Assembly: GCF_003121705.1 (NCBI RefSeq)
Contig: NZ_PYHR01000002.1
Coordinates: 2,046,001-2,110,000, forward strand
Direction: 5' to 3'
Source: Serinibacter arcticus
GTDB taxonomy: Bacteria; Actinomycetota; Actinomycetes; Actinomycetales; Beutenbergiaceae
Length of the DNA stretch: 64,000 nt
Under the pieces are notes generated by a model. The model was not told the origin of the DNA. It saw only the letters and a list, made by a program, of their open reading frames with translations, and did not search any database. Position numbers and translations under genes: made by a program. Below, in pieces: positions 25,909 through 36,240 of the stretch. Numbering within the stretch: the stretch's first letter is position 1; each line of letters opens with the position of its first letter.

Positions 25909-25935
25909 GACTCGGCCGCCCCGAGGATGTGGAAC

Positions 25936-25979
25936 GACGTCGGCCCGCGTGACGATCATTCGTCACGCGGGCCGACGTC
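25936..25979. terminator. Bidirectional terminator between HNH gene and second giant gene
   Basis: A perfect 20-base inverted repeat (25936-25955 and 25960-25979) with loop TCAT separates two genes that converge here. Stem strength and position fit a shared intrinsic terminator. Confidence 0.85.
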
Positions 25980-26010
25980 CTCTCGGTCTCCTCCTGTCAG
26001 CCGGGTCGGC

Positions 26011-27854
26011 TCACACCTCCCCGCGGCGGCGACGTCGCGCCACCAGGAGTCCGCCACCGAGCCCCGTCAGCAGGAGCGCCGCGACGGCGGCCGTCGTGAT
26101 GGCGGCACCCGTGTGGGCCAGCGGCGGGGTGGGCTTGGTCGGCGTCGCCGGCGGGGTCACCGGCGGCGTGACGGGCGGCGACGGCGGCGTGACCGGAGGC
26201 GTGGGCCCCGGCGGCACCGGGTGCTCGGTCTCCACCGGCGGCGGAGTGATCGGCGGAACGCCCGGAGGCGTGGCCGAACCCGAGGCGATGTTGTTGATCA
26301 ACACACCGGCCGCGTCCTCGTTCACGGTCACCGAGTAGGTGATCGTGATCGACCCACCGACCCCGAGGGAACCGCTCCACGTGAGCGTGGTGCCCTCGAG
26401 CACCAGGGCCCCGGGAGCATCGTCGCTGACCATGGAGACGGAGTCAGGGTTGAACTCCGCGTTGTTGAGCACCGCAGCCATGTCGTCGGTGATGACGACC
26501 GGATCGAGCACAGTCGCGCCCGTGTTGGTGCCGGTCACCGTGTAGGTGATCGTCTGGCCGCCCTGAACAGCAGTCCCCGAGACGGGGTCGCTGGTCTTGG
26601 TGACCTCGAAGCCGGGCACCGGGTGCTCGGTCTCCACCGTCGGCGGAGTGATCGGCGGCAGACCCGGAGGCGTGCCCTCACCCGAGGCGATGTTGTGGAG
26701 CACCGCGCCGGCGGCGTCGGCGTTCACGGTCACCGAGTAGGTGATCGTCACCGACTCACCCACGGCCAGGGAACCGTTCCAGGTGAGCGTGGTGCCCTCC
26801 AGGACCAGCTGAGCTGCCTCCTGGTCGGTGACTACGGCGACGGCGTCGGAGTTGAACACCGCGTTGTCGAGCACCGCAGACAGGTCGTCGGTGATGACGA
26901 CCGGATCCAGGACCGTGGCACCCGTGTTGGTGCCCGTCACCGTGTAGGTGATGGTGTCGCCACCCAGAACCGTCGAACCCGAAACCGGGTCAGCAGTCTT
27001 GGTCAGCTCGAAACCAGGCACCGGGTGCTCGGTCTCCACCGGAGGCGGCTCGATCGGCGGCAGACCCGGAGGCGTCGCCGAACCGGAGGCGATGTTGTTG
27101 ATGACCGTGCCAGCAGGCACGTCATCGCTCAGCGACACCGAGTAGGTGACCGTCACCGTCTGACCGACAGCCAGGCTGCCGGTCCAGGTCAGCGTGGTGC
27201 CCTCCAGCACCGGAGCCGGAGCAGTCTCGTCCCCGATGGTGGCCACGGCCTCGCCAATCAGGTCAGCGTTGTTCAGCACCGCAGCCAGGTCGTCGGTGAT
27301 GACGACCGGGTCCAGGACCGTGGCGCCGGTGTTGGTGCCCGTGACCGTGTAGGTGATGGTGTCGCCACCCACGACCGTCGAACCCGAGACGGGGTCGGAG
27401 GTCTTGGTCAGCGTGAACCCGGGCACCGGGTGCTCGGTCTCCACCGGAGGCGGCTCGATCGGCGGCAGACCCGGAGGCGTCGCCGAACCGGAGGCCACGT
27501 TGTTCACGACCGTGCCCGCGGGCACGTCCGCGTCCAGCGTGACCGTGTAGGTGACCGTCACCGTCTGCCCAACAGCCAGGCTGCCGGTCCAGGTGAGCGT
27601 CGTGCCCGCCAGCACCGGGGCCGCGACCGTCTCGTCCCCGATCGTGGCGACGGCCTCGCCGGTGAGCTCGGCGTTGTTCAGCACCTCGGCCAGGTCGTCG
27701 GTGATGACGACCGGGTCCAGGACCGTGGCGCCGGTGTTGGTGCCCGTGACCGTGTAGGTGATCGTGTCGCCGCCGGTGACCGTGGAGCCCGAGACGGGAT
27801 CGCTGGTCTTGGTCAGCGTGAAGCCCGGCACGGGGTGCTCGGTCTCCACCGGGG
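26011..27854 (-). CDS. Frame segment 3 of the vWA surface protein: repeats 9-12 and LAHTG anchor
   Basis: About 614 residues. Four repeats precede a Pro/Thr-rich stalk and the sorting signal L-A-H-T-G, a hydrophobic helix (AAVAALLLTGLGGGLLVA) and a basic tail. LAXTG motifs are typical substrates of class E sortases in high-GC actinobacteria; no sortase gene is in the window. Confidence 0.8.
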
Positions 27855-30800
27855 CGGGGTGATCGGAGGCAGACCCGGGGGCGTGGCCGAGCCCGAGGCG
27901 ATGTTGTTCACGATCGTCCCTGCCGGGATGTCCGCGTCCAGCGTCACCGTGTAGGTCAGCGCGACCGACTGGCCGACAGCGAGGCTGCCGGTCCACGTGA
28001 GCGTCGATCCGTCGATGGACGGCGCAGCAGCTGCCTCACCGTTCACCGTCGCGACCGGAGCACCCGTCAGGTCAGCGTTGTTCAGCACCGCGGACAGCTC
28101 GTCCGTGATGACGACCGGCTCCAGGACCGTCGCGCCCGTGTTGGTACCGGTGACCGTGTAGGTGATCGTGTCGCCACCGGTGACCGTGGAGCCCGAGACG
28201 GGGTCGGAGGTCTTGGTGAACTCGAAGCCGGGCACCGGGTGCTCGGTCTCGACCGGGGGCGGCGTGATCGGCGGCAGACCCGGAGGCGTGCCCTCTCCCG
28301 AAGCCACGTTGTTCACGATCGTCCCGGCCGGGATGTCCGCGTCCAGCGTGACGGTGTAGGTGAGCGTCACAGCCTGGCCGGCAGCCAGACTGCCGTTCCA
28401 GGTGAGCGTCGTACCAGCCAGCACCGGAGCAGAACCGAGCGACGCCGTCGGCGCGCCCGTCAGCTCGGCGTTGTCCAGCACCGCGGCCAGGTCATCGGTG
28501 ATGACGACCGGATCGAGAACCGTCGCGCCGGTGTTGGTGCCGGTCACCGAGTAGGTGATCGTGGAGCCGCCCTGGACGGCAGTGCCCGAGACCGGGTCAC
28601 TGGTCTTGGTGAGGGTGAACCCGGGCACCGGGTGCTCGGTCTCCACCGGAGGCGGCTCGATCGGCGGCAGACCCGGAGGCGTCGCCGAACCGGAGGCGAT
28701 GTTGTTGATGACCGTGCCAGCGGGCACGTCCGCGTCCAGCGTGACGGTGTAGGTGATCGTGACCGTCTCGCCCACGGCGAGCGATCCGTTCCACGTCATC
28801 GTCGTACCCTCGACCACCGGAGCCCCGCCGAGCGAGGCCACCGGCGCACCGGTGAGCTCGGCGTTGTTCAGCACCTCGGCCAGGTCGTCCGTGATGACGA
28901 CCGGGTCCAGGACCGTGGCGCCCGTGTTGGTGCCGGTCACCGTGTAGGTGATCGTCGAACCGCCCGTGACCGACGAGCCCGAGACGGGGTCGGAGGTCTT
29001 GGTCAACTCGAAACCGGGCACGGGGTGCTCGGTCTCCACCGGCGGCGGCGTGATCGGCGGCACCGGGTTCTCCGGCGTCGTCGGCGGCTGCGCACTGCCC
29101 GAGGCGATGTTGTTGATGATCGTGCCAGCAGGCACGTCCTCGTTCAGCGTCACCGTGTAGGTCAGCGTGACCGAGGCCCCAACGGCCAGTGTGCCGTTCC
29201 AGGTGAGCGTCGTACCCGCCACGGTCGGTGCGGCTCCCGCCGAGGCGGTGGGCGTGCCCGTCAGGGCCGCGTTGTTCAGCACCTGCGCGAGGTCGTCGGT
29301 GATCACGACCGGGTCCAGGACCGTCGCGCCGGTGTTGGTACCGGTCACCGTGTAGGTGATGGTGTCGCCGCCCTGGACCGTCGTCCCCGAGACGGGGTCG
29401 GAGGTCTTGGTCAGCTCGAACCCGGGAACCAGCGGCGTCGGGTGCTCGGTGCAGAGCTGGTCGCCCGGCTCGCAGGGACCCTCCGGGGGCACACCGTCTC
29501 CCGGCACCACGACGTTGGTGAAGACGCCGTCGCTACCCTCGGGCAGCTCGTCCACCAGCGTGACGCTGTAGATCACGGTGGCGGTAGCGCCGGCAGCCAG
29601 GTCACCCGAGACGGTGAACTGGTTGCCGCCCGTGACCGGAGAGAGAGCCAGACCGAAGCCGTTGCCACCGACGAAGGTCGGCTGCCCGGTGATCGAGCCC
29701 ATGTCCGGCACGTCGAGCAGGTGGTCGGTGTGGTCGACCGACACCGCCTGGCCGCCGACGTTCTGGAACGCGATCGCGTAGGTGATCGTCGAGCCCAGGG
29801 CCACTGTGGTCCCCGAGGGGGCGTCGACCCCTTCTGCACGATCAGCTCACCCGGGATCGGGTGCTCGGTGCAGGCGACCTGGCCGGGAAGGGCAGGCTCG
29901 CACGCCCCGGGCGGCTCGGTCGGGGGCACGTCGCCCTCGAGGAGCACGTTGACCAGGTTGCCGTCACCGAACGGACCCGTGGGTCCGTTCACGGTGACGG
30001 TGTAGGTCACGGTGACCGTCTGGCCGATCGCGAGGGTCCCGTCGATCGTGAAGGAGCCCGTGACGGGCTCGACGGCGGACACGTTGAGCGCACCGGCCGG
30101 CGAGGCCGTCGGAGCGGTGGTGACCGTGCCGTCGTCCAGCGCACCCAGGAGCGAGTCCAGGTGGTTGACCGCGACCGGCGTCGCGCCGGTGTTGGTGAAG
30201 GTCAGGGTGTAGTCGATCGAATCACCGGGCAGGACCTGCGTGCCCGAGACCGGGTCGGAGGACTTCGTCACCGACAGGCCGGGGACGGGGTGCTCGGTCT
30301 CCACCGGCGGCGGCGTGATCGGCGGCAGCCCCGGAGGCGTGGCCGAACCCGAGGCGACGTTGTTCACGATCGTCCCCGGAGCGACGTCGTCGTCCAGCGT
30401 CACCGTGTACGTCAGGACGACGCTGCCACCGACGGGAAGCGTGCCGTTCCAGGTCAGCGTGGTGCCAGCGACCGTCGGAGCAGCACCCGCCGAGGCGGTG
30501 GGCGTGCCCGTCAGGGTCGCGTTGTTCAGCACCTGGGCGAGGTCGTCGGTGATGACGACCGGGTCCAGCACCGTGGCACCGGTGTTGGTACCGGTCACCG
30601 TGTAGGTGATCGTCGAGCCACCCGTGACCGACGTCCCCGAGACGGGGTCCGAGGCCTTGGTCAGCTCGAAGCCGGGCACGGGGTGCTCGGTCTCCACCGG
30701 CGGCGGCGTGATCGGCGGCAGCCCCGGAGGCGTGGCCGAACCCGAGGCGACGTTGTTCACGATCGTCCCCGGAGCAACGTCGTCGTCCAGCGTCACGGTG

Positions 30801-33028
30801 TACGTCAGGGTGACGGCACCACCGACGGCCAGGCTGCCGTTCCACGTGAGCGTGGTTCCGGTCACCGTCGGGGCAGCCCCGACCGAGGAGGTTGGCGCGC
30901 CCGTGAGCGTCGCGTTGTCCAGCACGCCCGACAGGTCGTCCGTGATCGTCACGGGATCGAGCGCCGTCGTACCGGTGTTGGTACCGGTCACCGTGTAGGT
31001 GATCGTGTCACCACCCTGGACGGACGTGCCCGAGACCGGATCGCTCGACTTGGTCAGCGTGAAGCCGGGCACGGGGGCCGAGACCGTCGTGTTGTAGATG
31101 GTGCACAGGACCTGCACGTCACGCTGCCCCAGCACCGTGAAGCCCGGCGTCGCCGCCGAACCTGCGTCGGTCACGGCGACAGGAGCGCCCGTGCTGGCAT
31201 CGGTGCAGACCGCGTTGCGAGCGGCCGCGCCCGTGCCCACCGGAACGAGCTGGTAGCCGGTCTGCTGCGTCTCGAGAACCTGGACGGTGCCCGAGGTCAC
31301 GTTGTCGAACTGCAGACCGAAGTTCACGCGTCCGTCGCCGCCGGTGACCGTGGTCGCCGACGTCGGGGCGGCGATGCTGACGCCCGTGGCCGACGTGGCG
31401 GCGTTGAACTCCCAGCCAGCGGGAGCGGGGGTCGCCTGCGCGATCGTCCCACCCTGGGGAACGATCATCTTGCGGACCTGGAGGCTGCCCTGGCACCCGC
31501 TGTCCGCAAGGGCTGAGAGAACCTCGGCCGCCGCGTCGAAGTCGGCGGCCCGGAAGTAGTCCGATCCCTCGACCGTGCCGGAGACGGCGCGCAGGTTGAC
31601 GCCGGTGGCGGGGGTGACGGCGGGGCCGACACCGACCGCGAGCACCCGCGCCCCGGTCGCCTTGAGCTGGTTGGCCGAGAAGATGCCGGCGTCGATGTCC
31701 TGGAAGGAGTTGAACGCGCTCGCGTTGCTGCCCGGGGCCGGCCCGAAGACCGTCGGGTTGCCGTCGGTCAGCAGGACGACGACGTCGTAGGTGTTGCCCG
31801 AGGTAGCCGCGGCAGCGAGCCCGCGGTCCCAGTTGGTGCCGCCACCCGAGGCCCAACCCGCGTACTGGGCCTTCACCGCTGCCGCCTGCGCAGCAGTCGC
31901 GACCGGGAGCAGAGCCGGGTGGTTCGACGCGCCGCCCCCGGGGCTGACGGTCGAGAACGAGAACACCGACATGCGCGACGGGGTTCCGCGGAACGCGTCG
32001 ACGAAGTCGTCCATCGCGGCCTTGGCCGCGGCGATTCCCGTCGCGCCGAGCGAGCCGGACGTGTCCGTCACGATCGCGACGTCGAGACCGCACTGGGCCG
32101 ACGCCGGCGGGTTCGCACGGGACTGGTTCCAGACACCGGTGGAGCGGCCGATGTTGTCCGCCTGGCCTCCCTGGGCGTTGGAGTCCTCGAGGTTCCGCAT
32201 GAAACCTCGATCGGGCTCGGTCGTCAGACCCGTCGGCATCGCCGTGGTCGACAGGTAGGTCTGACCGGCGCGCAGCAACGTGTCGGTGCGGAACCGGTAG
32301 CCCCAGGAGAACTCGGGCGTCGCGGCGAAGCCACCGAGGCGAGCCGTGGGGTTGGAGTACCAGCCCGGGGGACCCGCCCCTTCCTGGACCACCCAGAACC
32401 GGGTGTCCTGCGGGACTCCGGTGGCAGAGATCGCGCCGGGCCGGATGGGCACGACGAAGCTGCAGTCACCGGCGGCGTCGGACACGCACGTCGTCCAGGT
32501 CCATGCGGGGTTGTAGCGTGCGCCTGCCGCGCCCTGGCTCGCCGTGGTGGCGCTCGGTGCCGTCGTGGCGCCACCGGGCCCCCACAGCGCGAGCGTCACA
32601 CCCGCGAGTCCCTGCACCGTGCCGTTCGCGAGGCGGTCGCCGCCCACGCGCACGGAGATCACGGCCTCGTTCGCTGCCGGGATCGGCACGGCCATCGGCG
32701 CCACCGCACCCGCGTCGTCGCCGGCCCGTTCCACCCCACCGAGGGCAGGCGCGCTGCGCTCCCAGGTGACGTCACCCTCGGGAGCGAACTCCTCGGGAGC
32801 GGTCTCCTCGGTGACGGTCTCACCCGGGACCGCCTCCGCGCTCGCGCCCTCGGTGGGCGCCGTGCTCGACGACTCCGACGTCGTGCTGTCGATCAGCGGC
32901 GCCGCCGTCGACGGCACCACCAGACCCGAGATCGCCAGGAACGCCACAAGTGCTGCTGCACCTGCACCGACGAACCTCGATGGCCTCCCCCTGCGGGCGC
33001 CCCCTCGCGCCAGACCAGAACTCTGCAC
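26011..33028 (-). CDS. Giant wall-anchored protein with von Willebrand A domain and 12 DUF7507-like repeats (frame broken at two G/C runs)
   Basis: Read as one gene it is 7,018 bp; adding one base at each of two breaks gives 2,339 residues. The GTG at 33028 was chosen because GAGGTG lies 6 bases upstream and a signal peptide follows (FVGAGAAALVAFLAISGLVV). Next come an acidic Ser/Thr/Glu region, a CnaB/SpaA-like part, a von Willebrand A domain with MIDAS motif D-T-S-G-S near residue 320, then 12 repeats of about 130 residues (VPGFELTKTSDPVSG...TITYTVTGTNTGATVLDPVVITDDL) joined by PPVETEHP linkers, a Pro/Thr stalk, L-A-H-T-G, a membrane segment and RRRRRG. The layout resembles tip adhesins. 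The breaks at 29828-29831 and 27851-27854 are runs of four Cs or Gs. Confidence 0.85.
26230..31080. repeat. Tandem 390-bp coding repeats (DUF7507-like)
   Basis: Twelve units with a period of roughly 390 bases. The linker coding for PPITPPPVETEHPVPGF and the block coding for TVTGTNTGATVLDPVVITDDL are nearly invariant at DNA level. Units 3 and 4 are diverged. Such arrays are prone to recombination and to misassembly. Confidence 0.85.
27851..29831 (-). CDS. Frame segment 2 of the vWA surface protein: repeats 4-8
   Basis: About 660 residues of repeats, beginning with the atypical unit TITYAIAFQNVGGQAVSVDH. The frame is lost within the linker ITPP-PVETEHP at the G run 27851-27854. The same linker is intact elsewhere in the gene, so the missing base is unambiguous. 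Confidence 0.8.
29828..33028 (-). CDS. Frame segment 1 of the vWA surface protein: signal peptide, vWA domain, repeats 1-3
   Basis: About 1,067 residues. The vWA domain includes LDVAIVTDTSGSLGATG and DVVVLLTDGNPTVFG. It is followed by a prealbumin/CnaB-like unit (LQVRKMIVPQGGTI...) and three repeats, the third atypical (DYTLTFTNTGATPVAVNHLD). Frame is lost after LIVQKG at the C run 29828-29831; one added base gives VDAPSGTTVALGST, which joins the next frame. Confidence 0.8.
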
Positions 33029-33252
33029 CTTCTCCACCTCTCGTTGGTGCCGGCGCCCTCCGCCGACATCTGTCCTCACCGTGACCGTGACACCCGAGCC
33101 CTGTGTGCGACAGGGGTCGGGACGCGTCTGCGTGCTGCCGTCGTTCACGTACGTACGTTCTCTGCCGGACTGCGTAACAGTTCCCGTCAGAACGGTTCCA
33201 CGACCACAGGTGTGGAATGTCCTGGCCGCGCGGCGACCCCGAGCCATGACGG

Positions 33253-35718
33253 CTACCTCCCCAGGACCGATCGCGGTTGCGTGATCAGGTAGTCGCGGAT
33301 CTGCGTCCGGCTGTCGACCCCTGCCTTGCGCATGATTCGCAGGACGTGCGTCTCGACGGTCCTGACCGAGAGCACGAGACGCTGCGCGATGACCCGGTTG
33401 CTCGCCCCCGCCGCCACCATCCCGGCGATCTCCCGCTCGCGGTCGGTCAGTGCCGAGGCCCCCGGCCCGGGAACGTCGGCGGGGCCCCCGGCGAGATCGT
33501 GGCGCAGCCGCTGCAGCTCCTCCGCCGCCTCGCGTCCCCAGGCCTCCTCGTCGTGCCTGCCGGCCGCGAGCACGGCGCGCCGGTACGCGCGGACCGCCGC
33601 ATGGACGAGCCCGCGCTCCTCGAAGGCGCGCCCGGCCAGGACGAGCCCACCGGCGGACTCCTCCGCCCTGGCCACCGCGTAGTCGGCGTGCGCCAGCGCG
33701 GCGGGGGTCCCCCACTCGGTCACGAACTGCCGCACCCGCTCGAGCGGACCGGCGCTGGGCTCGACCTCGAACACGGTCAGCGCTGCAAGGGCCGCCCCGA
33801 ACAGGTTCCCGGAGCCGCTCAGCGTGGTGAGTGCCGCCTCGAGATGACCGTCGGGATCCACCGACTGGTTCGTCGCCGAACGGGTTGCGAGGTCGTCCCA
33901 CGCGCGGACGAGGTCGCCGAGCGGTTCGGCGCCGGGCGGCCCGACCGCCACCGCCGGCACCACCACGGGCGAGTCGGCGCCGGCGACCGCGTGCACGATC
34001 CCCGTCCGGGCCAGGGCGAAGTACTGACCGGGCCCCGGCTCCAGCGGAAGACCCAGCGCCAGGCCGAGATCGAGCATCTCGGTCAGCCGCGGCACCCGCA
34101 GTCCGATGAGCGCCGTCAGGACGACGCACTCCACGGCGCGGCGGATCACGTCGCGGTCGCGCAGAGCGAGCGCGGTCGCGATCAGCTCCTCCAGCGCTCG
34201 GACGGCGTCGCTCTCGCGGCCCTCCACGGCCGCCACCACCGCGCCCACCATCACGAGGTCGCTCGCGCGACCCTCGGAGGGCGACCCCGCACCCACCGTC
34301 CGCCCCGCGGCCGCGAGGTCACCGATCGCCAGCTGCAGCCGCGCGAGGGTCAGCCGGATCTCCCCCTCGACCCACGGCGCGTGACCGGTCGACCGGGCGA
34401 GCTCCTCGGCCTCAGCCAGTCGCTGGGCGACGGGTGTGGCGACGTCGAGACGCAGCGCGAGCGCCAGCAGCAGCTCACCGTGACGAACGGCGTCCTTCGC
34501 CGCCCGCCGCAGCCCCGCGACGGCGTCCGCGGCCCCACCGTGCCAGCGTGCGGCGTGCCGCCATCGCAGTGCCTGCCACTCCACGACCGCTCGGTCGCTG
34601 CCCGGAAGAACGGCCGAGCCGGCCAGCACGGCGTGCAGCTCCCGCTCGAGACCTGCGCTCTCGAGCACGGTGAGGAGCGCGACGGCGGAGTCGCGGTCCG
34701 GCTGTCTCTCCCAGGCGGTCCGGGCCAGGCCGACGCGGTGACTCTCCGTGTCCGCCAGCAGGCGAGCGACCGCCCCGGCCTCGGCCGGCTCCCCGGTGGC
34801 CGGCGCCGACGCCGCCGGACCGAGGAGCGCACGCCGACGCAGCGAGGGGACCGTCGCGCGCAGGTGGTCGGCGAGCACCGGCGGACGGACGAGCACCCGG
34901 GGACACTCCCTTCCGATCTCCTCCACGAGACCCCGGCGCTCGAGTCGCTCCAGGCTCTCGGGTGACAGCCGGTCGGCGATCGCGTCCAGCTCGGCCGGGC
35001 CCAGCAGGGCGAGCATCTCGAGGTCGCGCCGCTCGTCGGCCGACAGGTCGCCGACGAGGTCCTCCAGCACCGGCTCCAGGCCGCGGCCGGTCAGCACGAG
35101 GTCGACGGGCTCCCCGCTCGTCCGTCCCAGGTGACGTTCGCCGTTCTCGACGAGAGCCCGTGCCAGGGCGGTCCGGCCGTCGACGTAGGCGTGCAGGCGA
35201 GCGGCCAGCGCGAGCCCGACGGGCAGGCCGGTCAGCTCGGCCAGGGTGGTCCGGAGCTCCTCGATCGACGGCCGCGGCGCGGCGACGGTCACGGCGTCGG
35301 ACGGCATCTCGGCGGTGGCGGACCGCGGGTGACGGGAGACCACGAGGAGGAGCCCCGTGCGCTGCTGGAGCGACCGCAGCACCGCCCAGGCCGTGGGGTC
35401 GAGGCGGTGCAGGTCGCGAACCAGCACGATCGTGCGCTCGCCGCGCACGGCTGCCGCCATCTCGTCCACGGCGGCTCCGAGACCGTTGCGGCCCTCCTGC
35501 GTCGGGCGCAGACCCGCGTGGACGAGCGCCGCCAGCGGCGCGCCCGGCAGAGGCGGCACGGCCTCCACGTGGATCGTGCGCCACCCCGTGGCCTCGAGCT
35601 GCGTACGAACCGCCCCGAGGATCGCCGACCGGTCCTCGGGCTCGGCCGAGACGATCGTCGCGTGTCGGCCGCGCGAGACGGCGTCGAGCACCTTCAGCAC
35701 GGCGCCACCCCGGCTCAT
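33253..35718 (-). CDS. Large LuxR-family regulator with degenerate ATPase domain
   Basis: An 821-residue protein with an N-terminal NTPase-like region, a long helical middle (TPR-like) and a C-terminal LuxR helix-turn-helix (residues about 760-805: LTDREREIAGMVAAGASNRV, then SVRTVETHVLRIMRKAGV). It resembles LAL/MalT-type regulators, but the expected P-loop (GxxxxGKT) is replaced by SAEPEDRSAIL near residue 24, while a Walker B-like strand IVLVRDLHRLD remains near residue 96. Nucleotide binding is therefore doubtful. It lies 225 bases upstream of the vWA surface-protein gene on the same strand, so it is a plausible regulator of it. The inducer is unknown. Confidence 0.85.
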   Translation of the reverse strand: MSRGGAVLKVLDAVSRGRHATIVSAEPEDRSAILGAVRTQLEATGWRTIHVEAVPPLPGAPLAALVHAGLRPTQEGRNGLGAAVDEMAAAVRGERTIVLVRDLHRLDPTAWAVLRSLQQRTGLLLVVSRHPRSATAEMPSDAVTVAAPRPSIEELRTTLAELTGLPVGLALAARLHAYVDGRTALARALVENGERHLGRTSGEPVDLVLTGRGLEPVLEDLVGDLSADERRDLEMLALLGPAELDAIADRLSPESLERLERRGLVEEIGRECPRVLVRPPVLADHLRATVPSLRRRALLGPAASAPATGEPAEAGAVARLLADTESHRVGLARTAWERQPDRDSAVALLTVLESAGLERELHAVLAGSAVLPGSDRAVVEWQALRWRHAARWHGGAADAVAGLRRAAKDAVRHGELLLALALRLDVATPVAQRLAEAEELARSTGHAPWVEGEIRLTLARLQLAIGDLAAAGRTVGAGSPSEGRASDLVMVGAVVAAVEGRESDAVRALEELIATALALRDRDVIRRAVECVVLTALIGLRVPRLTEMLDLGLALGLPLEPGPGQYFALARTGIVHAVAGADSPVVVPAVAVGPPGAEPLGDLVRAWDDLATRSATNQSVDPDGHLEAALTTLSGSGNLFGAALAALTVFEVEPSAGPLERVRQFVTEWGTPAALAHADYAVARAEESAGGLVLAGRAFEERGLVHAAVRAYRRAVLAAGRHDEEAWGREAAEELQRLRHDLAGGPADVPGPGASALTDREREIAGMVAAGASNRVIAQRLVLSVRTVETHVLRIMRKAGVDSRTQIRDYLITQPRSVLGR

Positions 35719-36240
35719 CGTCCGCCGTCCCGCTGGGCGGCGCGGCCCCGCCCCGGACAGGCGCCGGGGTGAGGGGACCTACCACCGCACCGGTCAGCAC
35801 GGGGGCTGACGGTGACACGGCGGTGCAGAGCGCCGTCGGGGAGGGGCCGCGGACGCCAGCCTGCGCCACGTCGACCGAACGTCGCGGCCGGTCGGGTCCA
35901 CGGTTGCGTAGCCACTCCGGTGCGGCTACGTAGTCGGACCGCCGGAGACGGCGGAAGGGTGAGGACGGCGGCTCGCTGCACGAGAGGCTCCGGGTGTCGG
36001 ACGATGAGGAACGCCCGGAAGCGCGGTCGACGACGACGCAGCTCCGGTCCGCGTCCGCTTCCCGACCGTGCGAGGTCGGAGGTGGTGCTGACGCGGGCCC
36101 GGTACGACGTCCGGTGTGCCCCCTGGCGGGATCAACCTAGGAAGGTTCGGACCCGCGCGCCCTTCCTGGCGCCGCTCCGGGCCGCGGGTCACCCCGGCTT
36201 TCACCCCGTGGCGCACCTTTGACGACGTTGGGGCCGGACA
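35719..36240. other. 522-bp spacer between two regulator genes, no gene seen
   Basis: No frame here has family-like content. An inverted repeat GTAGCC (35908-35913) / GGCTAC (35924-35929) is followed directly by the palindrome CTACGTAG (35926-35933); this could be an operator for the regulator transcribed leftward from 35718. The rest is unremarkable GC-rich sequence. Confidence 0.4.

Noticed and set aside
14369-33028. Both giant surface genes as true pseudogenes
   Set aside because: Every break is a single-base loss in a G/C run and nothing else is damaged; signal peptides and anchors are intact at both ends.
35812-36222. Plus-strand 136-residue frame between the two regulator genes
   Set aside because: Arg-rich, no ribosome site and no recognisable domain; typical chance frame in GC-rich DNA.
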